Of a stretch of DNA of 64,000 nucleotides, positions 27,168 to 36,917 are shown piece after piece; the first letter of the stretch is position 1, and each line of letters opens with the position of its first letter. The position numbers and the translations under genes were made by a program. Where the stretch lies: positions 1,550,001-1,614,000 of the forward strand of contig NZ_CP025938.1 in NCBI RefSeq assembly GCF_002893765.1. The letters run 5' to 3'. Under the pieces are notes generated by a model. That model did not search any database. It saw nothing but the letters and a program-made list of their open reading frames with translations, and was not told the origin of the DNA. The stretch is from Tamlana carrageenivorans (lineage in GTDB: Bacteria > Bacteroidota > Bacteroidia > Flavobacteriales > Flavobacteriaceae).

Positions 27168-28517
27168 ATGGAAACAAAAAATAGCTTTTTATCCCCATTT
27201 CAAAAATTCATCAAAATTGAGAGTTTTAGTGGTATTCTACTCCTATTTGCTGCCATTGCAGCCCTTATCTGGGCAAATTCGCCATTTGCAGAGGGGTATA
27301 CAGCATTACAGCATTACCATTTAGGATACAAATCGGACCGTTTCGAACTTAATTTATCCTTACTTCATTGGATAAACGATGGGTTTATGGCTGTGTTCTT
27401 TTTCCTTATTGGTTTAGAAATTAAAAGAGAATTTTTAATTGGAGCACTTAACTCCGCTAAAAAATTGGCTTTTCCACTTGTTGGAGCCGTGGGAGGGATG
27501 ATTATACCCGTACTATTTTTCCTTTTTATAAACCAATATTTTAGTGGTCATGCCGATGCGACCATACACGGTTGGGGAATTCCTATGGCTACCGATATCG
27601 CCTTCTCATTAGCCATTTTAAAAGTTTTAGGCGATAAAGTACCTATTAGTTTAAAAATATTTTTAACGGCTTTCGCTATTGTAGACGATTTAGGTGCTGT
27701 TATTGTAATTGCTTTATTCTATAGTGGCACCATAAAAATGCTGTTTTTAGGAGCTGCACTAGGACTTCTTGCTATTTTATATTTCTTATCTAATAAGGGG
27801 TATTATTCTAAATTTTTAATGATCATTTTTGGAATTGCAATTTGGATTTTATTTCTAAAATCTGGCGTTCATCCTACCCTTGCAGGTATCTTATTAGCGT
27901 TTTCTGTACCCATTAGACAAAAAGTAGATACTTCTCAATTCCTATCAAGATTAGAAGAAATCACTACAAAAATTAAAACCTCTTCAGAATTAAAAGCCCC
28001 TATTCTGTCTGCCGAACAAATTGAAGAAATAGACGAACTACAAGCTTGGACAAACAAATACCAATCTCCACTTCAGCATTTAGAACATCATTTACATGAT
28101 TGGGTAGCTTACTTTATCATTCCTATATTTGCACTGGCCAATTCGGGAGTTATATTAAGTAGTAGTCAAGGCTTAGATATGCCGTTAGTTATTACTATTG
28201 CACTATGCTTGCTTTTAGGCAAAAGTATTGGGGTTTCGGTATTTGTACTATTGGCAAATAAATTAAAGGTTGTTAGCATCCCTACCGATATTTCCAAATC
28301 CCAAATTATTGGGGTGTCGTTTTTAGCGGGTATCGGCTTTACTATGGCAGTATTTATTGCTAGTTTAGCATTTGCTGATCAACCAAAATATATAGACTCG
28401 GCAAAAATTGGGATTTTAATAGGTTCTTCCATTTCAGGAATTATTGGTTATTTTCTACTTAAAAGTCAGGCCTCGAAAGCAACTCAAAATCAAGATCCTG
28501 AGGTGTTAACACCTTAG
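27168..28517 (+). CDS. nhaA: Na+/H+ antiporter NhaA
   Basis: A 449-residue antiporter with about twelve membrane helices. The motif ATDIAFSLAILKVLG and the neighbouring FAIVDDLGAVIVIALFY contain the paired aspartates that bind Na+ and H+. GVHPTLAGILLAFSVP and GIGFTMAVFIASLAF are other family signatures. Residues of about 265-300 form a hydrophilic cytoplasmic insert that is longer than in E. coli NhaA. Na+ extrusion suits a marine flavobacterium. It is embedded in the heme cluster, 34 bases before hemF. Confidence 0.95.
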   Translation: METKNSFLSPFQKFIKIESFSGILLLFAAIAALIWANSPFAEGYTALQHYHLGYKSDRFELNLSLLHWINDGFMAVFFFLIGLEIKREFLIGALNSAKKLAFPLVGAVGGMIIPVLFFLFINQYFSGHADATIHGWGIPMATDIAFSLAILKVLGDKVPISLKIFLTAFAIVDDLGAVIVIALFYSGTIKMLFLGAALGLLAILYFLSNKGYYSKFLMIIFGIAIWILFLKSGVHPTLAGILLAFSVPIRQKVDTSQFLSRLEEITTKIKTSSELKAPILSAEQIEEIDELQAWTNKYQSPLQHLEHHLHDWVAYFIIPIFALANSGVILSSSQGLDMPLVITIALCLLLGKSIGVSVFVLLANKLKVVSIPTDISKSQIIGVSFLAGIGFTMAVFIASLAFADQPKYIDSAKIGILIGSSISGIIGYFLLKSQASKATQNQDPEVLTP

Positions 28518-28550
28518 TACTTGACATAAAACAAGAAGATATATTTATAG

Positions 28551-29453
28551 ATGAAGGATAAATTTTATCAATACATTCAAAATTTACAAGACCAAATAAC
28601 CTCTAAATTAGAGTCTGTTGATGGCCAAGCCAAGTTTCAAGAAGATTTATGGGAACGCCCCGAAGGCGGCGGCGGAAGAACCCGAGTGATTGAAAATGGA
28701 CATGTTTTTGAAAAAGGCGGTGTAAACATCTCGGGCGTACACGGTAAATTACCTAAATCTATGCAAACCTATTTTAAAGTAGGGGATGTTGATTTTTTTG
28801 CCTGCGGATTGAGTTTAGTACTTCACCCAAAAAACCCTATGGCGCCCACCGTGCATGCCAATTGGCGTTATTTTGAAATGTATGATAAATCGGGAAATAT
28901 TATTGATAGCTGGTTTGGTGGCGGACAAGATTTAACACCCTATTACCTGTTTGATGAAGATGCTAAGCATTTTCATCAAACCTGTAAAACAGCCTGCGAT
29001 AAACACAACCCAGAGTTTTACCCAACCTATAAAAAGCGTTGCGACGAATACTTTTATAACACTCACCGCAATGAGGGGCGGGGTATTGGTGGTTTATTTT
29101 TCGATTATTGCAAAGCCAATGATGAAATGTCTATGGAGGATTGGTACAACTTTGTTACCGAGGTTGGCGATAGTTTCCTAGAGGCTTATGTTCCTATTAT
29201 TGAACGCAGAAAAGACCTTCCCTATACCCAGGATCAGCGCAATTGGCAAGAAATTCGCCGCGGCCGCTATGTTGAATTTAATTTGGTACACGACAAAGGC
29301 ACCCTTTTCGGTTTAAAAACAAACGGACGCATAGAAAGTATTTTAATGAGTTTACCACCGCATGTGCAATGGGTATATGACCACCACCCAGAACCTGGTA
29401 GTGAAGAAGAAAGATTAATAGCGGTTTTACAAAACCCTATAGATTGGAATTAA
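28551..29453 (+). CDS. hemF: oxygen-dependent coproporphyrinogen III oxidase
   Basis: A 300-residue enzyme that uses O2 to convert two propionates of coproporphyrinogen III to vinyl groups. Signatures are WERPEGGGGRTRVIENG, VHANWRYFEMYD, SWFGGGQDLTPYYLF and GRGIGGLFFDY. RGRYVEFNLVHDKGTLFGLKT, near the C-terminus, is diagnostic. The length is standard. The O2-dependent form implies heme synthesis under aerobic conditions; an anaerobic HemN is not in this window. Confidence 0.97.
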   Translation: MKDKFYQYIQNLQDQITSKLESVDGQAKFQEDLWERPEGGGGRTRVIENGHVFEKGGVNISGVHGKLPKSMQTYFKVGDVDFFACGLSLVLHPKNPMAPTVHANWRYFEMYDKSGNIIDSWFGGGQDLTPYYLFDEDAKHFHQTCKTACDKHNPEFYPTYKKRCDEYFYNTHRNEGRGIGGLFFDYCKANDEMSMEDWYNFVTEVGDSFLEAYVPIIERRKDLPYTQDQRNWQEIRRGRYVEFNLVHDKGTLFGLKTNGRIESILMSLPPHVQWVYDHHPEPGSEEERLIAVLQNPIDWN

Positions 29454-29503
29454 AAAAAAGAGAACAAACCTTTATCTCAACAAAATATTAAATAATACCC
29501 CTT

Positions 29504-29890
29504 ATGTTGTGTTACTGTGGAAGTCTAAAAACCTATAAAGACTGCTGTGAAATAATTCATCAAAACATAGCTCATGCTAAAACTGCCGAACAGCTTATGC
29601 GCTCTAGATATAGTGCCTTTGTTTTGGCCGATGGCGATTATTTAATGGCTAGTCACCAGAGTAAAACAAGGCAACCTAAAGAAAAGAAAGCCATTGTAAA
29701 TTGGGCAAAATCGGTACAATGGATTAAATTAGACGTATTAGAAACCACAAAAGGCCTAGAAAAAGATTCTGAAGGCACCGTTACTTTTAATGCCTATTTT
29801 TATGAAAATGGTCAAGTAGACTGTATTCATGAAAAATCGGCATTTGTAAAAGAAAACAACCTTTGGATGTATTTAGGACTCAGTAAATAA
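29504..29890 (+). CDS. YchJ-family protein with N-terminal SEC-C-like zinc motif
   Basis: A 128-residue protein. CYCGSLKTYKDCCEIIHQ at the N-terminus is a SEC-C-type zinc ligand set (C-x-C-x8-C-C). The YchJ core follows: AKTAEQLMRSRYSAFVLADGDYLMASH, with the NTF2-like fold ending in VKENNLWMYLGL. YchJ proteins are cytoplasmic and of unknown function. It lies between hemF and hemB with gaps of 50 and 7 bases, so it is probably co-transcribed with hemB. Confidence 0.85.
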   Translation: MLCYCGSLKTYKDCCEIIHQNIAHAKTAEQLMRSRYSAFVLADGDYLMASHQSKTRQPKEKKAIVNWAKSVQWIKLDVLETTKGLEKDSEGTVTFNAYFYENGQVDCIHEKSAFVKENNLWMYLGLSK

Positions 29891-29897
29891 AAAAACT

Positions 29898-30890
29898 ATG
29901 TTCCCTTTAAAAAGAAATAGACGTTTAAGAACCAATGAAGCCATTCGTTCGCTTGTTAGAGAAACCATACTCACGCCAAACGATTTTTTAGTGCCGCTTT
30001 TTGTGGTGGAAGGCAAAGGGGTTAAAGATGAAATTCCATCGATGCCTAATTACTTCCGTTATAGTTTAGATTTATTAGAAGCTGAAGTTAAAGCGCTTTG
30101 GCAACTAGGTTTAAAATCGGTGTTGCTTTTTGTAAAAGTACCCGATAATTTAAAAGACAATAAGGGTACTGAAGCCTTAAACCCAAATGGTTTGATGCAA
30201 CGCGCCATTAAAACCGTTAAAAATGCCTGCCCTGATATGTTGGTTATGACCGATGTCGCTCTAGACCCATACTCAATTTACGGGCATGATGGTATTATTG
30301 AAAACGGACAAATTATAAACGACGATACTGCCGAGTTTTTAGCTGAAATGAGCATTTCTCACGCTACAGCTGGTGCCGATTTTGTAGCGCCAAGCGATAT
30401 GATGGATGGTCGTATTTTAAGCATTCGTGAAGCTTTGGAAGATGAGGGTTTCATAAACACTGGGATTATGAGCTACTCGGCAAAATATGCCTCAGCTTTT
30501 TATGGTCCTTTTCGTGATGCTCTAGATTCTGCTCCTGTAGATTTAGTTGATATTCCAAAAGATAAAAAAACTTATCAAATGGATTACGGTAACCGTTTTG
30601 AAGCCCTTCGTGAAACCGAAATGGATATTGATGAAGGCGCCGATATCGTCATGGTAAAACCAGGACTTTCTTATTTAGATATTTTAAGAGATATTAAAAA
30701 CGAAGTGGATGTTCCCGTAGCTGTGTATCAAGTTTCAGGTGAATATGCCATGATAAAAGCTGCTGCCGAAAAAGGCTGGTTAGACCACGATCAAGTTATG
30801 ATGGAAACTACCACCGCTTTTAAACGTGCTGGCGCCGATATTATCGCTTCATATTTTGCCAAAGATGTGGTTAAAATTTTAAACGGCTAA
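29898..30890 (+). CDS. hemB: porphobilinogen synthase
   Basis: A 330-residue enzyme that condenses two 5-aminolevulinates. The two Schiff-base lysines lie in MSYSAKYASAFYGPFRDA and in VMVKPGLSYLDI. VMTDVALDPYSIYGHDG replaces the Cys-rich zinc loop seen in animal enzymes with Asp/Ala residues, so a Mg2+-type enzyme is likely. It closes the heme gene set, which runs hemA, hemC-hemD, hemE, hemF, hemB in this window. Its end is convergent with the export operon, 34 bases away. Confidence 0.97.
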   Translation: MFPLKRNRRLRTNEAIRSLVRETILTPNDFLVPLFVVEGKGVKDEIPSMPNYFRYSLDLLEAEVKALWQLGLKSVLLFVKVPDNLKDNKGTEALNPNGLMQRAIKTVKNACPDMLVMTDVALDPYSIYGHDGIIENGQIINDDTAEFLAEMSISHATAGADFVAPSDMMDGRILSIREALEDEGFINTGIMSYSAKYASAFYGPFRDALDSAPVDLVDIPKDKKTYQMDYGNRFEALRETEMDIDEGADIVMVKPGLSYLDILRDIKNEVDVPVAVYQVSGEYAMIKAAAEKGWLDHDQVMMETTTAFKRAGADIIASYFAKDVVKILNG

Positions 30891-30924
30891 AATTCATACC
30901 GCTGTTTTAATTTTTCAACTAAAC

Positions 30925-32094
30925 CTAACCAGTTATTACTTTAGGCTTTCTTCGTTTTAAAAATTTAAATCGGACAAACAACATCATATATCCAAGCGCT
31001 AATAAAATAAGTAGGTGCATGACTTCTTTAGAAACATCTACTAGATGTGCACCTTCATTAGACAACGCATTAAAAATTTTAAAAAAAGGTGTTGAAGGTA
31101 ACAAATTCGTAACTACCTGAAGAGGTTCAGGCATAGACTCTATAGGCCAAGAATAGCCCGAAATTAAAAATAAGGGATAGGTGGAAAATGCTAATATTTC
31201 AGTCCAACCAATGGTAGTTTTAAAAAAACTTGCCAACAAAATGGTGTATAATAAAACGATTGTAATAAACAAACCACTTAACATCAAGTGAAAGCAGATA
31301 GATCCGTTGAAAGCCAAAAAGAAATGCGAAAATATCAATTTGTAAAAAATGAAAAAGTAAACCACATAAAGCATGATATAATAAGTGCCTTTCGCTGATA
31401 AAACACACATAAAATCATAAAAAGAATAGCTCTCAATATCTTGTAACATGCCGTGGTTAAATTCATGAACAACACTTTGCCCAAAACCAATAATTAGGGT
31501 TTGTTGTAAAATTAAAATCAATAAAATTGGCAATAAATAATCACCATAATTATTGGTTGCATTATGTATTGATTTAATTACCGGCATTATCGGTTGTGCT
31601 TTTTGTTTCGCAATATCTAAAGGTATTTTATTGCTAACATAATAACTCATTCGCACGCCTCCAGCGACTGTTAAAACAACCTGCTGTACTGCTTTATTTA
31701 TTTCATTTGACGTTAAAAACTTGGTGTTATTTAAAATCAATTCAACATGAGAACCATCTAAATTCATGGTTTTATTCTGAAAACCCTTAGGGATAACAAC
31801 AATCCCTTGCACCTCTAAATTATTAAAATAGAACATGGCCTCTTCCAAACTTGAAAAATGACCGTTTATGTTTACTTTTTCAGATGAATTAATAAGCTGT
31901 GAAACCTTTCTGGATAGATTAGAATGGTCGTAATCTACAACTGCAATAGGAATTTCATTTACCTCTTTTTCAGAATATATAGAGCCTATAAAAAAGGCAT
32001 AAAGCAAGGGAGCTACTAAACATGTTAGTAAAATACTTTTGTCCTCAAATATAAGCGCAAGCTCATTTTTTAAAATAGAAAACCAATTTTTCAT
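30925..32094 (-). CDS. ABC-2 type permease (second of the operon)
   Basis: A 389-residue membrane protein with one N-terminal helix (ILLTCLVAPLLYAFFIGSIY), a periplasmic domain of about 140 residues and five or six C-terminal helices, the layout of YhhJ/ABC2_membrane_3 permeases. EILAFSTYPLFLISGYSWPIESMPEPLQVV is the typical late loop. It overlaps the partner permease by 4 bases and ends the four-gene operon. No ATPase gene accompanies it, so energy must come from a protein encoded elsewhere or by an unusual route. Confidence 0.85.
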   Translation of the reverse strand: MKNWFSILKNELALIFEDKSILLTCLVAPLLYAFFIGSIYSEKEVNEIPIAVVDYDHSNLSRKVSQLINSSEKVNINGHFSSLEEAMFYFNNLEVQGIVVIPKGFQNKTMNLDGSHVELILNNTKFLTSNEINKAVQQVVLTVAGGVRMSYYVSNKIPLDIAKQKAQPIMPVIKSIHNATNNYGDYLLPILLILILQQTLIIGFGQSVVHEFNHGMLQDIESYSFYDFMCVLSAKGTYYIMLYVVYFFIFYKLIFSHFFLAFNGSICFHLMLSGLFITIVLLYTILLASFFKTTIGWTEILAFSTYPLFLISGYSWPIESMPEPLQVVTNLLPSTPFFKIFNALSNEGAHLVDVSKEVMHLLILLALGYMMLFVRFKFLKRRKPKVITG

Positions 32095-33254
32095 ACCATA
32101 CTCTTTTTATGTCGTACTAACAATATGGTGGTTGTAACTATATAGCCCACAGCTAAAAACAAAAGCAAATAAATAACTTGCTGTGTTAAAAAAACAAAAG
32201 GTGTACTCATTTCTACTCCTTTTATAAAAGCGCTTAAAAAATGGGTATATGGTATAAGTTGTGCATACCACATATTAAATGCAGGCATGGCCATAATTGG
32301 AAACGTAAAACCGCTAAAAACAAAGGCAGGTGAATTATATACAAACGAAACATCCATAGCTATGGCTTCATTTTTAAAAATGGCTGAAACCATCATCCCT
32401 AACATGGCATTGACCATAACAAATAATAAAACAACAGGCAAAAAAGCCAGAGTACTTGGACTTATTGGGATTCCTAAAAGCGGATGTACAGTTGAAAAAA
32501 TAAAAACACCAACCATAAATCCTACGATGGTATAAGCTAATAATTTGCCGAAAATAATATTAAAAAGCTTACCATTAGCCAGGTTTAAAAGCTCACTATA
32601 TGTGTTATTCGTATATTCAGAATTTATAGAACGGGCAGCCAATAAAAACACCAACATTTGAAGTAATACCGTAGTTAATCCCGGAATCAAATAAAACAAA
32701 TAGTTATAATAAGGGTTGTATAATGGTTTAACATGAACCTTTACAGGCATAATCATTTTTAGTGCTTTTTTGTTTGGGATTCCTTGTGTTTTAAAAGCAT
32801 TATAATTAATTCCGGCAGACATTGTATTTATAAAACTTGCGGCTTCCTTATAAATTAAATTTCCAAAAACAATATTTGATGCATTGGAGTAAACCAAAAG
32901 CTTAGTCTGTTCGCCTCTAAATATTTGTTTTTCAAAATGCTCGGGAATCACGTAAAATCCTTTGACCTCAGGATATTTGATAAAAACATCTTCTAGCTTA
33001 TCATTGGAATTTAAAAACTTAATAATTTTTAATTTCGGTGCCGCTTCAACATTTGAAATCACTTTTCTACTTAAAGCAGATTGATCTAAATCTAACACCG
33101 CAATATTAACGGTTTCAATACCACCTTCTTTATAGATATACCCTAAATAGAAAAATATAACCGTAGGAATTACCAATATTAAAACCCAGGCAGCTGGTCT
33201 TTTTTTTAATATTAAAAACTCTCTAACAATTATGTTTATTATAGAATATTTCAA
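32091..33254 (-). CDS. ABC-2 type permease (first of the operon)
   Basis: A 387-residue protein with the same layout as its partner: N-terminal helix (PAAWVLILVIPTVIFFYLGYIY), periplasmic domain, then a C-terminal helical block with SPAFVFSGFTFPIMAMPAFNMWYAQLIPYTHF. The two permeases share a fold but differ in sequence, which suggests a heterodimer. It overlaps the membrane-fusion gene by 4 bases and the next permease by 4 bases, so the operon is tightly coupled. Confidence 0.85.
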   Translation of the reverse strand: MKYSIINIIVREFLILKKRPAAWVLILVIPTVIFFYLGYIYKEGGIETVNIAVLDLDQSALSRKVISNVEAAPKLKIIKFLNSNDKLEDVFIKYPEVKGFYVIPEHFEKQIFRGEQTKLLVYSNASNIVFGNLIYKEAASFINTMSAGINYNAFKTQGIPNKKALKMIMPVKVHVKPLYNPYYNYLFYLIPGLTTVLLQMLVFLLAARSINSEYTNNTYSELLNLANGKLFNIIFGKLLAYTIVGFMVGVFIFSTVHPLLGIPISPSTLAFLPVVLLFVMVNAMLGMMVSAIFKNEAIAMDVSFVYNSPAFVFSGFTFPIMAMPAFNMWYAQLIPYTHFLSAFIKGVEMSTPFVFLTQQVIYLLLFLAVGYIVTTTILLVRHKKSMV

Positions 33255-34234
33255 AGTTTAATATTAACACTCATTCCAGGGCGTAGATTTTCAATTTTAT
33301 CAATAGGTTTTAAATGAATTTCGAATGTTTTCATATCCAATCGGCCTTTATCGGCAGTTGGAATCCAATCGGCAAAATCGGCCATGGGCGCAATATAAGT
33401 CACCTTAAATTTGTAAGAATCATTATTAAAAGCGGGTAACTTACCTGAAATTTCTGCACCCATTTTAAAATCATTTAGGAAGTCTTCTCTAATATGAATT
33501 ACCGCATAAATAGTTTCAAGCTTTTGAACGGTAAATATGGGGTAACCTGCTGGCATAACTTCGCTTTCTTCAGCCAATTTTGATGATATCTCACCTGAAA
33601 CCGGCGCGTAAATTTCTAATTCTTTATAATACGCCTTTGCTTCATTAACCTTACCTCCCGCCGCATTCATTTGTCCTTTAGCCGCTTTCTTATCTTCTAA
33701 TCTTGCTCCTTCTGTCGCCATGTCATAAATAGACTTTGCGGCATTCATTTGATCAAATGCGGCATCGCGCTTAAAGGTGACTTCATCCATTTGTTGTTGA
33801 GAAACTAGGCTATCTGCTACCAGATTTTTTAAACGATTATAAGATTTTTCAGCATAATTATACTGACTTAAAGCCATTTTATAACTGTTTTTTGCGGCCA
33901 ATACTTCTTGACTTCTAGCGCCAGAATTAGCCTTTTCGCTTATCGACTGTGCGGCATTAAACATACCTTCGGCTTGCTGAATTTTGGCATCCAAAATATC
34001 ACTTTCAATAGTTGCCAATAACTGACCTTTTTCAACCTGCTCACCTAAGCTTACGTAAATGGATTCTATTCGGCCAGGGATTTCTGAAGCAACTTTAATT
34101 TCAACCGTTTCAAATAAACCCACAAAAACACGGTTCGATTCTTTATCGGGTTTTAAAATATATAATGCGATAACACCAACAAGTATTACCACTATAGGAA
34201 TTATCAATATGAAGATTTGTTTTTTATTTTTCAT
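33251..34234 (-). CDS. HlyD-family periplasmic adaptor
   Basis: A 327-residue membrane-fusion protein. It has one N-terminal helix (FILIIPIVVILVGVIALYIL) and a lipoyl half-motif, VEIKVASEIPGRIESIYVSLGEQVEKGQLLATIES. An alpha-helical hairpin rich in A, K, Q and E follows (residues about 75-195), then the second lipoyl half, EIYAPVSGEISSKLAEESEVMPAGYPIF. It links the inner-membrane permeases to TolC across the periplasm. It sits 4 bases after the tolC-like gene. Confidence 0.9.
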   Translation of the reverse strand: MKNKKQIFILIIPIVVILVGVIALYILKPDKESNRVFVGLFETVEIKVASEIPGRIESIYVSLGEQVEKGQLLATIESDILDAKIQQAEGMFNAAQSISEKANSGARSQEVLAAKNSYKMALSQYNYAEKSYNRLKNLVADSLVSQQQMDEVTFKRDAAFDQMNAAKSIYDMATEGARLEDKKAAKGQMNAAGGKVNEAKAYYKELEIYAPVSGEISSKLAEESEVMPAGYPIFTVQKLETIYAVIHIREDFLNDFKMGAEISGKLPAFNNDSYKFKVTYIAPMADFADWIPTADKGRLDMKTFEIHLKPIDKIENLRPGMSVNIKL

Positions 34235-34238
34235 GTTT

Positions 34239-35636
34239 CTATGGGTTCAAATTCTGTAATTGTAAACTACCTGTTGATATTAATAACTCTAACGCCACCA
34301 TACGTTGCTCGGCAATAAGCTTGTAATATTCAAACACAACATCTTGATAATCGGTCTCAGCCTTTAATCGGTCTGAAATGGAAATTAGGCCTATTTTATA
34401 GCTTTTGATGGCTAAATTTAAAGTATTCAATGCCACTTGCATCTCCTGTTCTTTATATAAGATTTGTTGATTTTTAACTTCAAAACCCACTAGAACTTTC
34501 TTATTAAACAGCTCTAATTTCTCAATAGCATCTGCCTTTTTGTTTTCAGAAATGCTTTTTTGTATACGTGTTTTTTGAATCTCATTATCATGTTTTAGTC
34601 CAGTAAAAATGTCCCATTTCATACCCAATCCAACAAAATAAGCAGGAAACAATTCTAATTTATTCAACTCTAAATTCACAGGATCACTTAGTGTAGGAAG
34701 GGTATATGGTGTATCGAATTCGGCATTAAATAAATTGGTATATGATAAAGATGCTAGGGCTTGTACTTTGGGTAAAAACAAATTTCTATTCATTTTTAAT
34801 TTATAATCGTAAGCATTAATGGAGGCATCTAAAGCTTTAACCTCTGGACGATCTACAAACGTATTTTTATTTGATTTAACAAGCCAAGGTTTTAACTCAA
34901 ATTTTTGTGCTTCCAATTTAGAAATTTCAACGCCTGTAAGCATGGATAATTTTAAATACAAGAGGTTCAGATTTCCGTATAATTCAGTTTTTTCAGAAGC
35001 TAAATTAAGTTCTGCTGCGGTAATTTTACCTCGATCATAAGGTGTTGCTAGTCCATTGTTAATCGCCTTTTGCACCCGTTCTTTTTCTTTACTAAGCCTT
35101 AATATTCCTGCTTCTAAAACATGCTTAGATTGGTTAAGCAACTCAATCTTATCAAAAGTATCGATAACATCTTTAATGATATCGGCACGTTCTTTAAAAA
35201 GCATAAAGTTTTTCGCTTTTATTTTTTCGCTGGATGCTTTTGACCCATAACTAACTTGAAGCCCTGAAAACAACAAGGCTTTTGCCGTAAGATTTGCGTT
35301 AAGAATATTTCCTTTAGCATTAAATTGGGTATCGCCTTCAAATAAATTAAGCCCAGTAATGGGAAGTTGAATGGTTGGAACATCTGCAGTAATTCGTGTT
35401 GAGCCATAACCATAAGAAGCATCAAACTCTAGTGTTGGTATAAAATTTTGACGAATTCCTTTATGTGTAATACTATCAATTGATAAATCGTATCCTACTT
35501 CTTTTAAGACGTAGCTCTTCTCTAAACTTAATGAAATTAACTTCAGCTCCATTTCACTCAAATTTGCTTGAGCCTGTAGTTGTACACAAAATAAACACAA
35601 AGAAAATAGGAAAGATCCTTTCATAATTTTTAACAT
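34239..35636 (-). CDS. TolC-family outer-membrane efflux protein
   Basis: A 465-residue protein with a signal peptide (MLKIMKGSFLFSLCLFCVQLQAQA) and the OEP repeat structure: two long helical hairpins with short beta strands (ASYGYGSTRITADVP, LASLSYTNLFNAEFDTPY, VGLGMKWDIFTG). ALNTLNLAIKSYKIGLISISDRLKAETDYQDV is the typical second repeat. It forms the outer-membrane duct for the HlyD/permease pair and is the first gene of the operon, whose promoter should lie in 35637-35822. Confidence 0.9.
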   Translation of the reverse strand: MLKIMKGSFLFSLCLFCVQLQAQANLSEMELKLISLSLEKSYVLKEVGYDLSIDSITHKGIRQNFIPTLEFDASYGYGSTRITADVPTIQLPITGLNLFEGDTQFNAKGNILNANLTAKALLFSGLQVSYGSKASSEKIKAKNFMLFKERADIIKDVIDTFDKIELLNQSKHVLEAGILRLSKEKERVQKAINNGLATPYDRGKITAAELNLASEKTELYGNLNLLYLKLSMLTGVEISKLEAQKFELKPWLVKSNKNTFVDRPEVKALDASINAYDYKLKMNRNLFLPKVQALASLSYTNLFNAEFDTPYTLPTLSDPVNLELNKLELFPAYFVGLGMKWDIFTGLKHDNEIQKTRIQKSISENKKADAIEKLELFNKKVLVGFEVKNQQILYKEQEMQVALNTLNLAIKSYKIGLISISDRLKAETDYQDVVFEYYKLIAEQRMVALELLISTGSLQLQNLNP

Positions 35637-35822
35637 GAATGTTGTAACGGAATGCTTTTTTAAAGTTTAAAATTCACATCAAAATGTCTTCCAGTGAATA
35701 AAGAGCTCATTTGACTAAGTTAATAGTTTTTGTTCATTTAATCAACCGCGTTACTATGCGATCTTTTTTAAAAGCTTATTTTAATCTAATTTGATTTTGT
35801 AATTTAGCTTTTAACAAAACAC

Positions 35823-36917
35823 ATGTTAATGAGCACATTAATTTTTTGGGCAACCATCTCCATCTTTTTCTCTTTTTTATGTTCCATACTAGAAGCCGTT
35901 TTACTAAGCGTCACGCCTACTTTTATCAACCTTAAAAAGCGTGAACAAAAAGAATACGCACTCACTTTAGAGTCCCTTAAAAAAGATGTCGATAAACCGC
36001 TTATAGCCATTTTAACTCTTAACACCATTGCACATACTTTAGGAGCCATGATGGTGGGTATACAAGCCGAAAAATTACCATTTAAAATTGAACTTTTTGG
36101 TATTAATACCGTTGGTGTAATATCGGCTATAATGACTTTTTTAATTCTAGTAGCTTCAGAAATTATTCCTAAAACCATTGGTGCTACCTATTGGAAGCAA
36201 CTGGCTAATTTCACTTCTAAAACCCTAACGATTTTAATTTTTCCATTAAAATGGACAGGTATTTTATGGTTACTACAACTTACCACCAGACTTATAGGCG
36301 GTAAAGGTCATGGTAGCGTTTTAACCCGCCAAAGTTTTATAGACATGACCGATTTAGCTCATGAAGAAGGTGTTTTTCAAGAAAATGAGAGTAAAGTCAT
36401 AAAAAACCTACTAACTTTTAAAGAGGTCTTCGCGAAAGACATCATGACGCCCAGAACCGTTATGAAAACCGTTGATGAAAACACCACCGTAGAAGAATTT
36501 TTCAAACAAAATATCAATTTACGCTTTTCACGTATTCCTGTTTTTGTAGACCAACCCGACGACATTAAAGGGTTGGTGCTTAAAGATGAAATTTTTAAAG
36601 AAATGGCTTTAGGAAACGGTAGCAAAACACTTTCCGAACTAAAACGCAACATTATAATTGTAAATAGAAACCTACCCATCCCCGATTTGTTTGAACAACT
36701 TATCGCGAGTCGAAACCACATGGCTCTGGTAGTCGATGAATACGGTACTGTAAGCGGTCTAGTGACCATGGAGGATGTTATTGAAACCTTATTAGGTCTA
36801 GAAATTATGGATGAAAGTGACAACGTATCAGACCTCCAACTTTTAGCCAGAAAAAGCTGGGAAGTACGCGCCAAAAAACTCGGTATTTTTGAAGACAAAA
36901 CGAAGCCTTTAGAGTAG
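35823..36917 (+). CDS. CNNM/DUF21-CBS membrane protein (hemolysin-family label)
   Basis: A 364-residue protein. Residues of about 1-180 are a DUF21 transmembrane domain (ILEAVLLSVTPTFINLKKRE, NTIAHTLGAMMVGI, ASEIIPKTIGATYW). A CBS pair follows (MTPRTVMKTVDENTTVEEFF and MALVVDEYGTVSGLVTMEDVIETLLG). The C-terminal CorC/HlyC domain of longer relatives is missing. CNNM/CorC proteins handle Mg2+ efflux; hemolysin is a historical name. Its stop abuts the ATG of ogt. Confidence 0.88.
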   Translation: MLMSTLIFWATISIFFSFLCSILEAVLLSVTPTFINLKKREQKEYALTLESLKKDVDKPLIAILTLNTIAHTLGAMMVGIQAEKLPFKIELFGINTVGVISAIMTFLILVASEIIPKTIGATYWKQLANFTSKTLTILIFPLKWTGILWLLQLTTRLIGGKGHGSVLTRQSFIDMTDLAHEEGVFQENESKVIKNLLTFKEVFAKDIMTPRTVMKTVDENTTVEEFFKQNINLRFSRIPVFVDQPDDIKGLVLKDEIFKEMALGNGSKTLSELKRNIIIVNRNLPIPDLFEQLIASRNHMALVVDEYGTVSGLVTMEDVIETLLGLEIMDESDNVSDLQLLARKSWEVRAKKLGIFEDKTKPLE

